Of a stretch of DNA of 64,000 nt, positions 1 to 12,961 are shown in pieces; the stretch's first letter is position 1; every line of letters begins with the position of its first letter. The notes under the pieces are model-generated. The model worked only from the letters and a program-made list of their open reading frames with translations. It had not been told where the DNA came from and did no database searches. The position numbers were made by a program, and so were the translations under genes. The DNA is from Pholis gunnellus (taxonomy: Eukaryota; Chordata; Actinopteri; Perciformes; Pholidae), in assembly GCA_910591455.2 (NCBI GenBank), contig OU342821.1, positions 12,772,287 to 12,836,286 of the forward strand. The letters are read 5' to 3'.

Positions 1-2454
1 GTTTGGGGTCTGAGGCTCTGGGGTTTATGTCAGTCAGGATCTGGAGGAAAAGTTGCTCCCTTGAGAAAAAGAGTGGAGAGAAACAGAGAGCGAGATGCAA
101 GGGGATGTGTGGGGCACTAAGGGTCTGGATGATAGGTGAAATTAACCAGGTTCCCTCTTGGCCCAGCTGTCAATCCATCGTTTTCCTTTCTGCTCCTCCA
201 CAGTATAACTCTGAATGTTTTTTTTTTTATTTTTTAAACAGGCCCTAAGTCAGGTGCTGTTTTAGAGTATGCATGGCTGCCTAGTTTCCGTCTGTCCATG
301 TCTGTTTTTCTAAGCCGTTACAGTTGTGTACGGGCACATGTCTGGATGGTGATGAATAACCAGACCCTCCTCGGTTATCTCGACTTCCTTTAGAGTTTCA
401 AGTGAGAGCCAGATGTAGCTATTCATCTTAATCTTTCCTCTCATTTAGTCTAGATGGAGTTGGAGGCCATTTCACTTTTCATTTAGTTATCAAACATCAG
501 AAGAACATCTTGTTATGAGAAAATAATCTGCACGCGTTGATTATATTGTCACCACCGCATATAAAATAACAAAGATAAAAGAACAATTTGGGCTGTAATA
601 GCTGTATGACAAGTATGTATGACATGAAGAATGCCCGAGGAAGCTTCTTCATGTACACATAAAGATTTAATTTCCTGTTGTCATATTAATGCTAATGCAT
701 TCGAGATGTACTGGAATAAAAAGCTTTAGAGACAAAGAGTGTCGAGGCACAGGAGATGGGACTTCTCACACTGGTGTAAATGTCATGCTGTTTTTTTTTT
801 TAAGTGACTATACATTACACAATAAAATATTCAACACATTCTGTGGGCTTCTCCTTCCTTTAATATATCTAAAATCCGAACGTTTTGATGCATCTGACAA
901 ACCTCATCAAAAATGTATGTATTTCTGTTAATAAGAGGAAAAATGAATAAAAAATGTAGATAAAGCGTACAGTATTTCACAGAGGGCATAAAAGAAGAAG
1001 ACAGACACTTCCTGCAAGAAGTCATATATTAGCCTTTCGGGCCACAGATTGACAGTGTGCACCACTTGTGTGTTTACAATTAATAGACATTAACAATGTC
1101 ATCCTCAGTGATGACAGACCACATGCTCAGAAACCTCTGTCTGTGGGAAGGATCACGTCTCGGATGTGGCCCATGCCCGCAGTTTCTGTGTTACAAGACG
1201 ATATAAACCGCACTTTGATTCAAGAGTGGTGAAGGAGCGTCCAGTGTCAGCAGTGCCATCTCTGAACATGTGGTTTCCTCTCCATTCCTATTGGCCTGGT
1301 CGGAAGGTATAATGCTCATTTATCGAAGTGACCCATCTCAGACGACAATCTTTTTTTAGGCTAGTCAACTAGTTAGCTAATGACAGTCACTGTTGTTATG
1401 CTGCTGCAGTGTTTATTGCATACTGGTTTGGTACAGGACATACAAGTGCCAAAATAGATTGAAAGTATTGACAAATCAAGTAAGTTAAATGGTTCAGACA
1501 GTCACCTTCAGTTGTAATTTACACCAAATTTTAAAACCACCTAAATTTGACTGAATCCTTTCAGCACTTTTATAATTCTGTGCTGTTCGACTGGCACTGA
1601 CATTTGCCATTTGGGGCATCTTCCAAACTGATGATTAAAACGAAAGCAATAAACCAGGCGAGTAAAGAAGAGTGAAGTTTGTGTGCACATGGCATGCAAT
1701 CCTTGCAGAGAGGCACATGGCTGCAGCACATGTATGTATGTTCACAGTGAGGCTGCATTCAGCTGCAGTAATTGATAATAAACAGGTCTCATTGCCGGGG
1801 TTTTATAGCTTTTCCAGTCTTGTTAATTCAGAAAAGAAATGCATTGGTTCTTTCCTTCCTTATTTTTTTGGTTGGTTCCATGAACATATCTTTGTTATGG
1901 GCACTGGCGGCCAGGCAGCTCTAAACGGCTGTGTCAATACCAGAGACGGAAATCAGGTTGCCGCCATGTCGGGTTCAACAGTGGACAGAGTGTTCGATAG
2001 GGATGCTTGTGTGCCTGGTCACGGACCTGTGGAGTAGTTTCCTTTTTCCAACAGCCAGTTTTGCTGCAGTGAGGCCATAAGAACAACATGCAAGTCCTCT
2101 GGTGTATAGTAAATAATAATAAATATTTCACTCTACATTATAGAGAAAATGTGCCTTATCTGAGACAATGTGAAACAAACAATATGTCTAATTGAAGATT
2201 TTTGTGAGCTGCCCTATTTAATACAAATGGACAACTGAGTTGTGTATCCTTTCAATTAAGCATCTAACCGGCATTATTATATACTTTGCAGCTTGAATGA
2301 TTTTAGCTGCATGCATGAATACATTTAAACAATTCGGTGCAATCACACACATTTTCACACGCTGATTTTTTAAGCCCAGTATGACGCACCGTGATGGAGG
2401 GGATTTACAAACAGGCTGCCTCGTACTTTATGAAACATATACAGTTATAGCTTA

Positions 2455-2468
2455 CCAGCAGGGGGCAT
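2455..2468 (+). promoter_or_regulatory. CTCF-like motif, plus orientation
   Basis: CCAGCAGGGGGCAT matches 13 of 14 positions of the core consensus CCASYAGRKGGCRS by my own count. Binding is not shown. Confidence 0.45.
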
Positions 2469-3796
2469 TTGTTCTTTGCAGTAGCCAACTATTTTGTGTG
2501 AAATCAACCATCCAGATTACAGCCTAACCTAGCCCTTTGTGTGGGGGATAGAGGTTGAGCGGTGGTGAGTGGGGCAGCAGGAGGAGGGAGGGCTGGGAGC
2601 GGATTCTTGTCCAAACATTCTGCACGCGGATTTGTATTCATTGCACCCCTGCTGCTATTGATATCATTACGCGGGGTGCACATGCTGCGAGGAGGGGGCT
2701 GGGACTGCCAATGGGGAGGTCACGGAGCTGCAGGCCCTAACGAGAAGTGACACTGGCTCCAGGTCGGCCAAGCATCCACCGGATTTCAATGGGAGCCGCA
2801 CTTTCCCAGTCAGCGCATTAGATCAAAGATCATTACCTGCTAATCAAAACACATGAACGTAAGGGGCTTCCCTTCTTCCACTCTCTCTTTCGCTACTCTT
2901 TTCCGAGCCAAGGCTTTGGAGGAGAAAGAAGGGAAGACAAAGGAGGAGACTGCACCAGCTACTGGACTGGATGGACCTCCATGGCCCCATGAGAATGGAA
3001 GACCCCCACCCTATCACTTCCCGGACTCATTCAGGCGCCTCAGCTCTTCCTGCAGCCATCACCAGCCGCAAACTAACGTGACAAAAACCCTGCTGGAATT
3101 TCTGCCTAAATTGTTGCTAAAAGTTGAAGTTTAAAGAGTCTTCACCACACCTTTCAGCATGCTTGTGGCTGGAGAATACTTCCGTGTGAATCTCTATCTT
3201 TTCCCAGGCCCTGTTGTCTTATTTGGTGCTGCGTCACCATTGGTAGGTCACCACCTCCACAGGCTGAGCTGCTCTTTACCAGAAGACATGATCACAGGAC
3301 TCTTGTCTCGTCAGATAGTGACAGAACTTCTTGCTCCTTGAAACAGCCTTGCATCCAAGCTCAGATAAGTTGGATATTTGCGTAACACAGGTGTACAAAA
3401 ACTCAAAAACCCTCTTGTCAAGTTTTAAATATAGACCTAGCAATATGTAAAAGACATCCGTCTTTCCTACTTAGGGTTCTTCTGAGACGTTGATCATATT
3501 GATGCTGTGTTGTCCACTTAATTCGGTTCAGGTCTCTTGGTAGAATTGGGGTGATAGGGTGGCAGAAATAAGTCGCCTCGGGGCAGAGGCCTGGCTTTCT
3601 TGAAATGTCGAACCCCCTCGGCCAACATGGGACAGGACGAGAGTGAGTGAGTACATAGAGGGGGAGCAGCGGTGGGTATTTTGCTGCTGTACTGAAGGCT
3701 CCATGGCCCATTAATCGTTTGTTTGAGTTTCCGCCCCAGCGAGCATGTCATGTCTCCATTAGAGAGGGTTTGTTTCTTCTTCCTGTCCGCCTCTTG

Positions 3797-3810
3797 GCAG
3801 CAGGGGGCTC
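3797..3810 (+). promoter_or_regulatory. CTCF-like motif, plus orientation
   Basis: GCAGCAGGGGGCTC matches 12 of 14 positions of CCASYAGRKGGCRS. It points the same way as the motif 1.3 kb to its left. Confidence 0.35.
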
Positions 3811-4739
3811 TCACACATCTCATTTGGCCGTGCACTGCTGTCTGGTGCCAGGCAGACTGTCCTGCGTTTGTGTGTGTGTGCACACGTATTCGTGTGTATG
3901 TGTGTGTGCAAATGTGCATGGTGAATTTCATGTTTTCGGGCTACTCATTTCCTAGAGGTGAACGTTAATGCTAATCGAGTTAGGAGGGTGCTGATTCCAA
4001 TGTGATCTGTTGTACAAACCAAATCCCTCCTAAAGACTGTTGTCAGTTACTTAAGCCCTCTGACTACTGCAATTCATGGATTACTCCTAATTGGATTACT
4101 TTAGTTATTTTTGTCTTCCTTCGCTCCCGTAATGTATAAAATAACGAGTAAAATCAACAATTTATTTCGTCTCTGAGTTGACCCTGAAGTCTCACTATTG
4201 TTTTTTATTAACTGAAATGCATACCGGCTACAGAGGAGATTTTAGTTATTTGATTAATCGGATGGAAGAGTACACGATCTATGTGCTCCCTGCATCCAGC
4301 TGCGTTACAGTTACAAACCTTTTACATTTTGTGTGATGCGTTTGTGTTTTGCTGATGAGCATTGAACAAGTATTAATATTTGTCTACCAGCAGATTAACA
4401 CTAAAACTAAGGAAGACTGAAGGCTAACTTGTTAAACTTCATGGTTTGTATTATATTTTTTAGAACAGGAGAGTTCATATTATATAGTGAGGTTGCAGTC
4501 CACTAATTGAATATAATGAACGCTATTTGAAATTAGCTTGACTTTTCGATCATATTAAAGTTAAATTACGTAGTGTTTTTAATCTGGCAGTTGCGCCACC
4601 TCTAAAACTGTGTATGGCCTCAATCTTTCTCCAAAAATCTAATGCAACTAGTCAAATAGTAAAAACAAATTATGTATTAGATTAAAAATGAATCACCTCA
4701 TCGTCTTTGCAAAGATATTCTTGCTAAGATGCAACATTC

Positions 4740-5450
4740 CAGTCAGTCTGCCGACTTACTTATTGGGCTCTCCGGTGTAGGAGCTGACCCACACTGCCAC
4801 GGCCTATCTTGATGTTAGTTTGACCTTTGACCCAAGACTATGCTGTAGACATCAGCCTGCTGACCTGTCAAATGGGCCCCTTTATTCCCGTGACCCATGG
4901 AGCCTTCCCCTTTAAACTGAAATATGGCCACCAAGCTTACAGAAGCCAGCCAATTAGGAAGTAGACAGAAATCAGAGTGGCACAATGAGCCAAGACTAAT
5001 AGAGTCCTCTTTATCTGCCGCCCGCCCGTCTGCCTGCCTGCTGCCTTATTGCCCTCACCGCTGCTGACAATCTGCTGCTTGTATCTGTGTAGCACTGAAA
5101 ACATGATGATCAGATCTGTTACTTGGGATTTATTATGCCCTCTTAACATGTAAGCTATTCCTGACAACTTAATGTACAGACTCATTAGAATCAACACCTC
5201 AGGGGGAAATTAATTTAGCTCCGAGGAAACTAAATCAGAGTTACAAGCTATTCAATTTAGAATGGGATTGAATTTCAATGTGTCCGCTATAAAACGGGTT
5301 TAGCTGTAATCATACGAGTTTTCAAGGTAGATAAGGGAGCCAACAGATAATTTAAAGGGATTGAACTTTAAAATGATGATTCCAAACAAAGACAAACCAA
5401 ATTGGAGAACAGTGGTCACAAATTGTCAAACTGACATCTCTCTGTTGGTT
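4740..5450. promoter_or_regulatory. Candidate conserved regulatory block downstream of tbx5
   Basis: High-complexity DNA between AT-rich flanks with a perfect DR1 (4821-4833), CTGTCA (MEIS-type) and several TAAT homeodomain cores. Known fish and mammal tbx5 enhancers include elements downstream of the gene. Assignment here is inference from motif density. Confidence 0.3.
4821..4833 (-). promoter_or_regulatory. DR1 nuclear-receptor element downstream of tbx5
   Basis: TGACCT T TGACCC, which on the minus strand reads GGGTCA A AGGTCA. This is a near-ideal DR1 for RXR heterodimers, COUP-TF or HNF4. Confidence 0.45.
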
Positions 5451-6208
5451 TCAAATATTAAATGAGACCTGCATCTTAACACCTATTGTAATTTGGTGGA
5501 AGTGGTTGCAAAGGTGAAAAAAGTCAATTTTGATTAAAACATTTGCTGGTGTACTACTGCTGTGCTGAATATCAGTTCGTAATTTTACTGAAATATAACA
5601 TGAAAAAAGAAAATGAATAGAAAAAAGTAAATTCCCACTATCTCTAATACGAGGTCAGTTTTGACATTTTCATCTGCAACATCCGGAACTTTTCCCAGTT
5701 TATTCCTCATAACTGCTGGTAACTCAGCCCCCTTCAATTACTGTAAAAGGAAAACAAAGCAACAAGAAACCAGAGGAACATGATAAGATATGAGTAAACA
5801 TACAGTTATTAAAACAAAAATCATCATCCACTTCATTAAAATGACTTATTGTGACAAACCCAAAGTTTTAGGGTGATACTTAATTGTCACGATGGCGCTG
5901 CATACGCATGCGTCTTGTCAACACAATGGCGAAGGTACAATATGTACGATTATTATGAGATTGAATCCCTGCACCAACTGCATTACTACGCATGTAAATG
6001 AGGAACAACAGTTTTACAACCATGTACTGTATATAGACGGCTAACTTCTATACATTTCTAAAACTTTGTACTTTAACATTCAGGCAGTTGAAGTTCCTGG
6101 CTGTTGTGTGTTGTGACATGTTGGATGCTTCTCTGTGTGAGGTAGCTGATCTTTGTCCTCTGTGCTCCATGCTTACTTCTCTTTGCATGCCACTGACACA
6201 CTCCTCCT

Positions 6209-6209
<1 letters not shown>

Positions 6210-6247
<38 letters not shown>
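6210..6247 (+). repeat. (GT)n microsatellite
   Basis: About 19 GT units without interruption. Confidence 0.97.
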
Positions 6248-8633
6248 ATATACAAGGTGCACTTATTGCATTTTTTATCTTCCCCATCCCAGTCCTATTT
6301 GTTTTCTGGTTCTTGTCTCTTCCTCTTTGCACTTGACCGACTCAGAGCAAGTGTTTGCATCCCTGAGCAGCTTAGGGATGCGGCAGCAAACAAAGAGGAC
6401 TATTGTCTCAGTTTTAAAAAAGGGACAGGCGTCTCTGGAGGTGTTTCCCTGAATGATTCGCAACACATTTGAGTTACTTGTTCAGTGGCGGCATCCTTTC
6501 ATTCCACATCCCAGAGGAGAATGAAAGAGTGCCACCAAAGGCTTCTGAGTGTCCAGAGCCAGAGCAAAACTGGGAACAAATCAATAGCTCACTAGAGTGG
6601 AACTATTGTAGACCGTGAACTGCAAATTCTCACCTTGTTGTTCTGAAACACAGCTAATGTTTCCCCCTGCCTCCTCCCAGTCCTGGATTGATATCTGTTG
6701 CTTCAAAGTTGGAGATGGTTTTCCACATCTGTTTCTGTCATATTTCTTAATGTACGTGGTAGTCAAAAACGTCAACCAAGTGTATGTTTTTATATTTTCT
6801 TTTATTATATTTTCTTTTCTGCCTTCAAAAAGCTTACCTTCAGAAGGATGTGTATGGAAAGCATTTGAGGAAATATAAAAGCAATTGAATTGTTTATAGT
6901 TGGAAATTTGTTAGTTCACTTCTGTCAAACAAGATGTAATGGTATATGAATTATAAAACTGATAAAAAAAGAAATATAAATCTCAATATTATCTTAAAAC
7001 CCAACTTTTAGGCGTTGCGATCATAAGATTAGTATAACAAATGCTCAGCCTTGCGTGCAAATTTCTCTCTTCTGTTTTTCTAAGTTGCATCAATAAAGAT
7101 TTGATAAATTGTAGGCCGATCAATAACATACAAGCAGTTTAAGCGATTACATCGTGTCTTTCATAGGACATATTAATGTCGTTATTAGGAAAGGTTTTTA
7201 ATACACTATATATAAATGAGGAAGAAAACCCCCCGCCATGGCTCCGTACATCATGTGCTCATTCATCCTGCTGAATATATTTCAAATGTCAGATAAGAGC
7301 ATCACATTGATGGGAAGCAGGCTTGGGTATTTTTACCTCAGGATCCACTTCTGTCCATTGACCAAGATAATAAAGATGGACTCGAGCACAGATTACCAGC
7401 AATTCCTGCCAGCCCCTCTCATTTTCACAGCACTCTCACTGAGCAGAAGGTACTTTGTTAAGTACTTGTTAAGTGTGTTATTCGTTGTACACAAACATCA
7501 CCCTGGTAATAGCGCATACACAGCACTTGAGTGAGTTGTTGTTTATATTTGTACATGGCTTTTGCATTCAGACATTGTACTAAATGTTTCCACGCTACGT
7601 TATTTCAGAGGAAAGCTGAGGGAAGACGCAATGCTTTGGTTTACTTTTATATATTTTACTAAATCAATTTGGGCTCTCATACAACATAATGATTTCATAA
7701 CATTTAAATCGTTTCTATGATTTTCTCTATCATACATGCATTTATACATTATACATGCACTTGAATGTCAAATGTCGGGCCTAACATGATCACAGTAGGA
7801 GTACAGGATGGATTAGTGTTACAGTATGTTGGATGTGTCCACGGTAACAAAACATGCATTCAGGTGAACATTGATCACCCATGGGAGTGAGGGAAAGAGA
7901 TTATGGCTATTACTGATAGCCAGTGTTATTTATTTTCGTCCCTATGCTTTTAAAATGTTCCTTTAATCTGTGGTCATTTAGTCAAATCCTGATCTGTTTA
8001 TTTTCTTATGTTCTCAGGAATTACTCCCCTCAATATTTGAGTGCACGGACAAATGTTTGGTTTGCGGTGTTTAAGAAAGGCTTAGAAGAACGATTATGTC
8101 CATAACTGCTCAATTGTCCATTTGGACTTAAAGCCCAAATCTGTGGTTGCTGTTCTCTGACATTGTTGCCCACTTAATGGTCTACAGTACAAATGCTAAC
8201 TACAGTATATAAAGTGCATAAATGGTTTGTTTTAAAATACCTACTCTTGAAGATGTCCTGTCAATGAATATCATTCATCTTAATATTATTAAAAACATTC
8301 TTAAGATGAAACTTAACTAAAACAACTTGTTTTGGGGTCAAACAAGCATTCTGTAGCACCAGCCCTCTGCACATTTTCACTGTTTTTTCTATGTCCCATG
8401 TTTCAGCACCCAAACTCCAGAGCAGATCCAACAGCAAAAACAGAGGGTCAAGAGGGAAAGTGAGCCTTGAAAGAGTGTACCGCTTAACCTTGACCTTGGG
8501 ATTGCATTTCTCTAAATGTGTGTGTGTGCAACTACAGCTGCCCCGCTCGCCACTTCACAGAGTGTTTACATTTTAGAGGAGGTCTTTATCTCCCACAGGC
8601 CTGGGGTCCCTCTGGGTGAGTTTATACAGCCAG

Positions 8634-8681
8634 TACACACACATACACACACACACACATGCACACACGCACACACACACA
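8634..8681 (+). repeat. (CA)n microsatellite, imperfect
   Basis: CA units broken by AT, TG and CG interruptions. Confidence 0.9.
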
Positions 8682-11600
8682 GTGCGTGGCTCAGAGCCTC
8701 CCCTAGAAAGAGCAAAGGGAGAGTGCTGTCATACACTCATCCATCTCAGCTACATTCTGGACCAACGCCGGGCGAAGCGTCTCTCTCCCTGAGACTCTGC
8801 AGAAGTAGGTTACCTACCGTCTGGATCTTTGAAAGAGAGAACAAAAAGAGTGTATAAACTACACCAGAAAAGGTAGACATAGCAGTGACTATGATGGGAA
8901 TTTCTGTAACTTTATACCTTTTTGTACAGACTTTAATGGCAGTAACTGACTTCATCAATCAGAAGATTCTATATATGCAGCATCTCATTTTTCAAAATGA
9001 CTCCAAAATACTTCACTTGCGATGCGAAAAACTAGCGGCTCACCATGAGTAGACGAGTATAATCTAAATGACACATTTTCGTTTTGTTTGTGTGTCAGCA
9101 TTTAAAAGACTTGGCTATCATGACTGGTGTCTGTCTGTTGTCCTATCAGTCAGTTTAACCATTTAGTCCCCTTGCAGACCCATCCATCCTGATAGGGCGC
9201 TCAGTTAAGATATGGGACCATGGGGTGTCTTCCATACTGTTACTGTCAGCTGTCAAGTGTTAGCTTTACATTAACGTATATGCTTTCAGCCTCACATGCC
9301 ATATACATCTTTTTCAGGCTTGTGCAACAAATACTACATCCTCTCACAGAAGAAAATAGTTTACAGCATCTGCTTATGAGGAGTCTTGATCTTGAGGAAA
9401 TTAGTCTTCCACAGATAAAGGATTTATCTTGCCAAATGGCCAGTTTGTTTTTCAAGTGTGAGAAAGAAAAAGACCACCAGCATGATATCACAGCCTCTCC
9501 CAGACTCTGTCACACACACACATTTACAAAAGTGTGACCTTTTTCACATGCGTAGATAATAAGCTGTTACAAAAACCAAACAACCTGTCAGGGATAAGAT
9601 AAAACCAGAACAGCTGATTCACAGACACAAAAAACGTGGTTATCCCCCGACCTCGTTTATCCTGCAATCCACCTTTACCCTCAGCTTTCCAACAACTTGC
9701 CTTGAAACTCATCAACACACAAAATCAACAGCCTTGATCGACTGTTTCAGTCTCTAAATACTAATTTCACAGCTGCTCTTATGTGCAGCTTTCTTCCAAT
9801 TTAGAGGGAGTCTTAGCTGTCCCCTCTGCTTGACTCATTGTCACTCATACATTTTTCAAACCCACTACGCCTTGATCTGTTGAGTACTGTTGCTGACAAA
9901 CCCATAAACCCTAAAGACCTCGAGCACATATCCCGAAAGAAAAACAGAAAAAGCAGAAACATGAACCGGTATGGATTTGAGAAGACCTACTGGTGAGATA
10001 TTGAGTGTTTGTCTCCTGGAGGGCCTGGCTCTATCAAGGTGATTCATTGCGGTGGGCTTGGCTAACTGTGCGGAGCGCGATGGAAGTCCATCTCAGATGA
10101 GGGTTTTATTGATGGCATCAAGTCACACATCGGCCTCTGCGGAGGTGCTACACTGGCTGCTTAGCCCGGATGGCAGGAGAGAGAGATGGGGAATGGAAGC
10201 AAAGGGCAAAGGGGGTGGGGGAGAGGGGTTTGGGGGTAAACTGGCACACAGAGAGGCCACAGTGTCTCTGCAAGAGCAACATGCAGACACCTGCATTTAG
10301 GGAAATCAATACCTTGCCACAAACAACTCAGAGTGCCTCTGGAGAATAGCATTCATTGATCTGGAACTGGTGTTAATAGAAGGAGCCGATATCTCTGATA
10401 TGCTCCACTCCAAGTCTGCTCTTTTTGTTTCCAAAGCAGTAATCCCATAAGAGGCTCACCCATTCCTGTCACCTTGTAATGTAATAGTTACACTGTTAAC
10501 AGTATGAAAGACAATATAATTGACTTGATGCATTCAGATCAATTTTTTTTGTAAAAATTCTAGAAAATGTAGTTATAAAAATAGATTAAACGTCTTGACA
10601 ACGAATGTATTAAATCCAGCAATTTGAAAACGTTGATAAAACATTTACCTTTTTTAACAGATTCAACATCATTTGAATGAACCATTTTCACAAGTCTGGC
10701 TGTGACACGCATGATAAGTCAACTCACTGTCCCAAAATGTGATGGCCCCATACTGTTGCTTCTAGACGTATTGACCTGCTGGTTTGGCACACTGTCTCTA
10801 AAGGCACAGAGGGGTCAGGGATGGTTGTTGCCTCACTTCTCTCGGGTTCAGTTACTCTGTAGGCAGGGTATTGATCCCCCAGCAGTTACAGAGCTCCCTG
10901 TTGAGTATTCCTACAGAGCCATGGCTGTGGTCACAGCTGAAGTATCCCATGGCTGGTTCGTAATATGTAGCTGGGTTTTTTCCGCTCTTGTCACAATGCC
11001 GCTCAATCAACAGCTTTGCATGACCATATTATTTACCCCCTCTGTGTCATGCTGGTATTGGATTAGGTGTGATCGGTGTTCACGCGACCTTGTTTAACCA
11101 AGATTTCCAATCGGAACACGAGTGAGAGCAGATTCGGACAATCGGTTTAGGACAAATTAAACTTAAGGATAATTCCATTTTATTGAAACGTGGATGTTAT
11201 TTTTTGCAGTTTTGGTTATCACAACATTGTAATCGCCAAAGTAATTGCTGAGATCTGAGAACAAAACGATATTGCACTGCAAACTATGTCTGATGAAGCA
11301 AGAAACACAAGCGATCAGACAGATTGTAAATGAAGTAAGAGTTTAGTTGGATTATCGGAACAACTTTATTCCAAGGTAAAACCAAAAGATGATAATAATC
11401 CTTCATTGCACACAAAATATTTGTACGTGCAAAATGACGGCAAAAACATTAGGTTGAATCAGTATGGTTTGAAGACCAGTGATGGATGTGTACAATGGGT
11501 AGTTTTAGCAATCATTTTATCCTTTGCCTTTGTTTTCTTTGACAAAACGTTTGGCTAATCTGAAGGTTTGTTTAAAGCCTTTATAATCGTTTGACTTCAG

Positions 11601-12912
11601 CAGTGTTATTATTAAAAGAAATGAAGGCAGAACCTACAAAAATATGCCCTAGGTTGTAATAAACCAGAATGATCCTTTAAGGCAATTCGGTCATTTAAAA
11701 ACAAACAAACAGCTCTCAGAAGACTACTTCATCACATTATGGTTCTTCCCATTACTGTTAAATGTGTAAACAAAACCAGCACATTAAGATCTTCACAGAA
11801 CAAAGCAGATAGAGCTGCTTAGATTAAAACAAACAAGCATGCTGAAGATCTCGAAGGATTGAAACACTTCTAACCCTTATGGGGAAACTACTGCCCAGGT
11901 GGATGAGAGAGAGAGGCTTGTTTTCTACTCGCCTGTACCTGTAATTCCCACAGACTGAGTGAGGAATGGAGAAAGTCTGGCCACGGTGCCTTATCAGCTC
12001 TAATGATGAGACAGCTGGATGCCATTTTCCAGTTGGGCCCAGCTTTGACATTGAAACACTTACGGTCTACCCTGCCCGGTCTCCCCATGACAAGGATGGA
12101 TGAGACTCCTGCAATGTTAACCAATCATTCAAATCTGATATGATGGCTTTACTGAGCAAATGCTATAATTTCACTCGCTCTTGGTTATCTTCCACGGAGA
12201 GCTGAAGTTGAGAGCAGCCTTTGGTTAAAAAATGGTCTGTCATTGCAGAACAGTGAACCCTGCTTGTTTGATGACAACAAAGTTAAATCCTGATTAATGC
12301 GGTCTGTGATTAAAAAGAGTCTCCACCAAGATGTCATTGAGTTATTGATGAGTAGATCTGTGTCCTTTGCACTGAACTGGATAGCATGGTTGGTAAAGCA
12401 CAATTTTTCACCCAACTAAAGTGGCTTTTGGGTTAAGAAATGTTGCACAGTCATAATTTACCTGTCATAGAAAGACCTCTCATCAGTTACCATAAATCGA
12501 TTTGGCCCAGAATCACAAAGGGTTTCTCAATATTCTACAACATGATAAAAACTATTTTTCTCACCAGTAATAGTCTGAAAAATAATCTGTTTCTTGTCAG
12601 GCGAAAGTGCATTGAGACTCTTTCCCCTTTTCTTCCTTTCTGTGTTAGTCTCAAAACGCTGCCATGTATTTAGTTAATTATGCGATATTTATTCTGGGAT
12701 CTTGATCATTAAGATCGAGATCCCTTATTAAAATAATGCAAATATTATAGATAATGGCAAGGAGCCAAGAACTGTACCTCAGAGGAATGAATTTATCTGA
12801 TTTCTATTTATTTCTATTGCAGTTCAATCCAGTAGTAAAGTGCATATTAAGGGACACCAGTCTTACCAGGTCAGAGTTGATATGAGGAACTTTGAACGCC
12901 ATCTTTTCCTAT

Positions 12913-12961
12913 GATCTGGTGTCATGGGTGATCTGGTGTCATGGGTGATCTGGTGTCATGG
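12913..12961 (+). repeat. 17-bp tandem repeat, 3 copies
   Basis: Unit GATCTGGTGTCATGGGT, two perfect copies and a third lacking its last bases. The perfect identity points to a recent local duplication. Confidence 0.95.

Larger units (their letters stand above)
1..4700. other. Non-coding DNA downstream of tbx5, distal part
   Basis: No ORF with family signatures. Two CTCF-like motifs lie at 2455-2468 and 3797-3810. The 2520-3130 stretch is GC-richer and includes a TCF/LEF-like ATCAAAG (2822-2828) beside TAATCA. The remainder is AT-rich with nothing recognised. Confidence 0.6.

Noticed and set aside
2853..3134. 93-residue open frame
   Set aside because: No similarity recognised, no splice context, and composition as expected for a chance frame.
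6048..6472. Cys-Val and Thr-His open frames around 6.2 kb
   Set aside because: They are produced by the (GT)n microsatellite.
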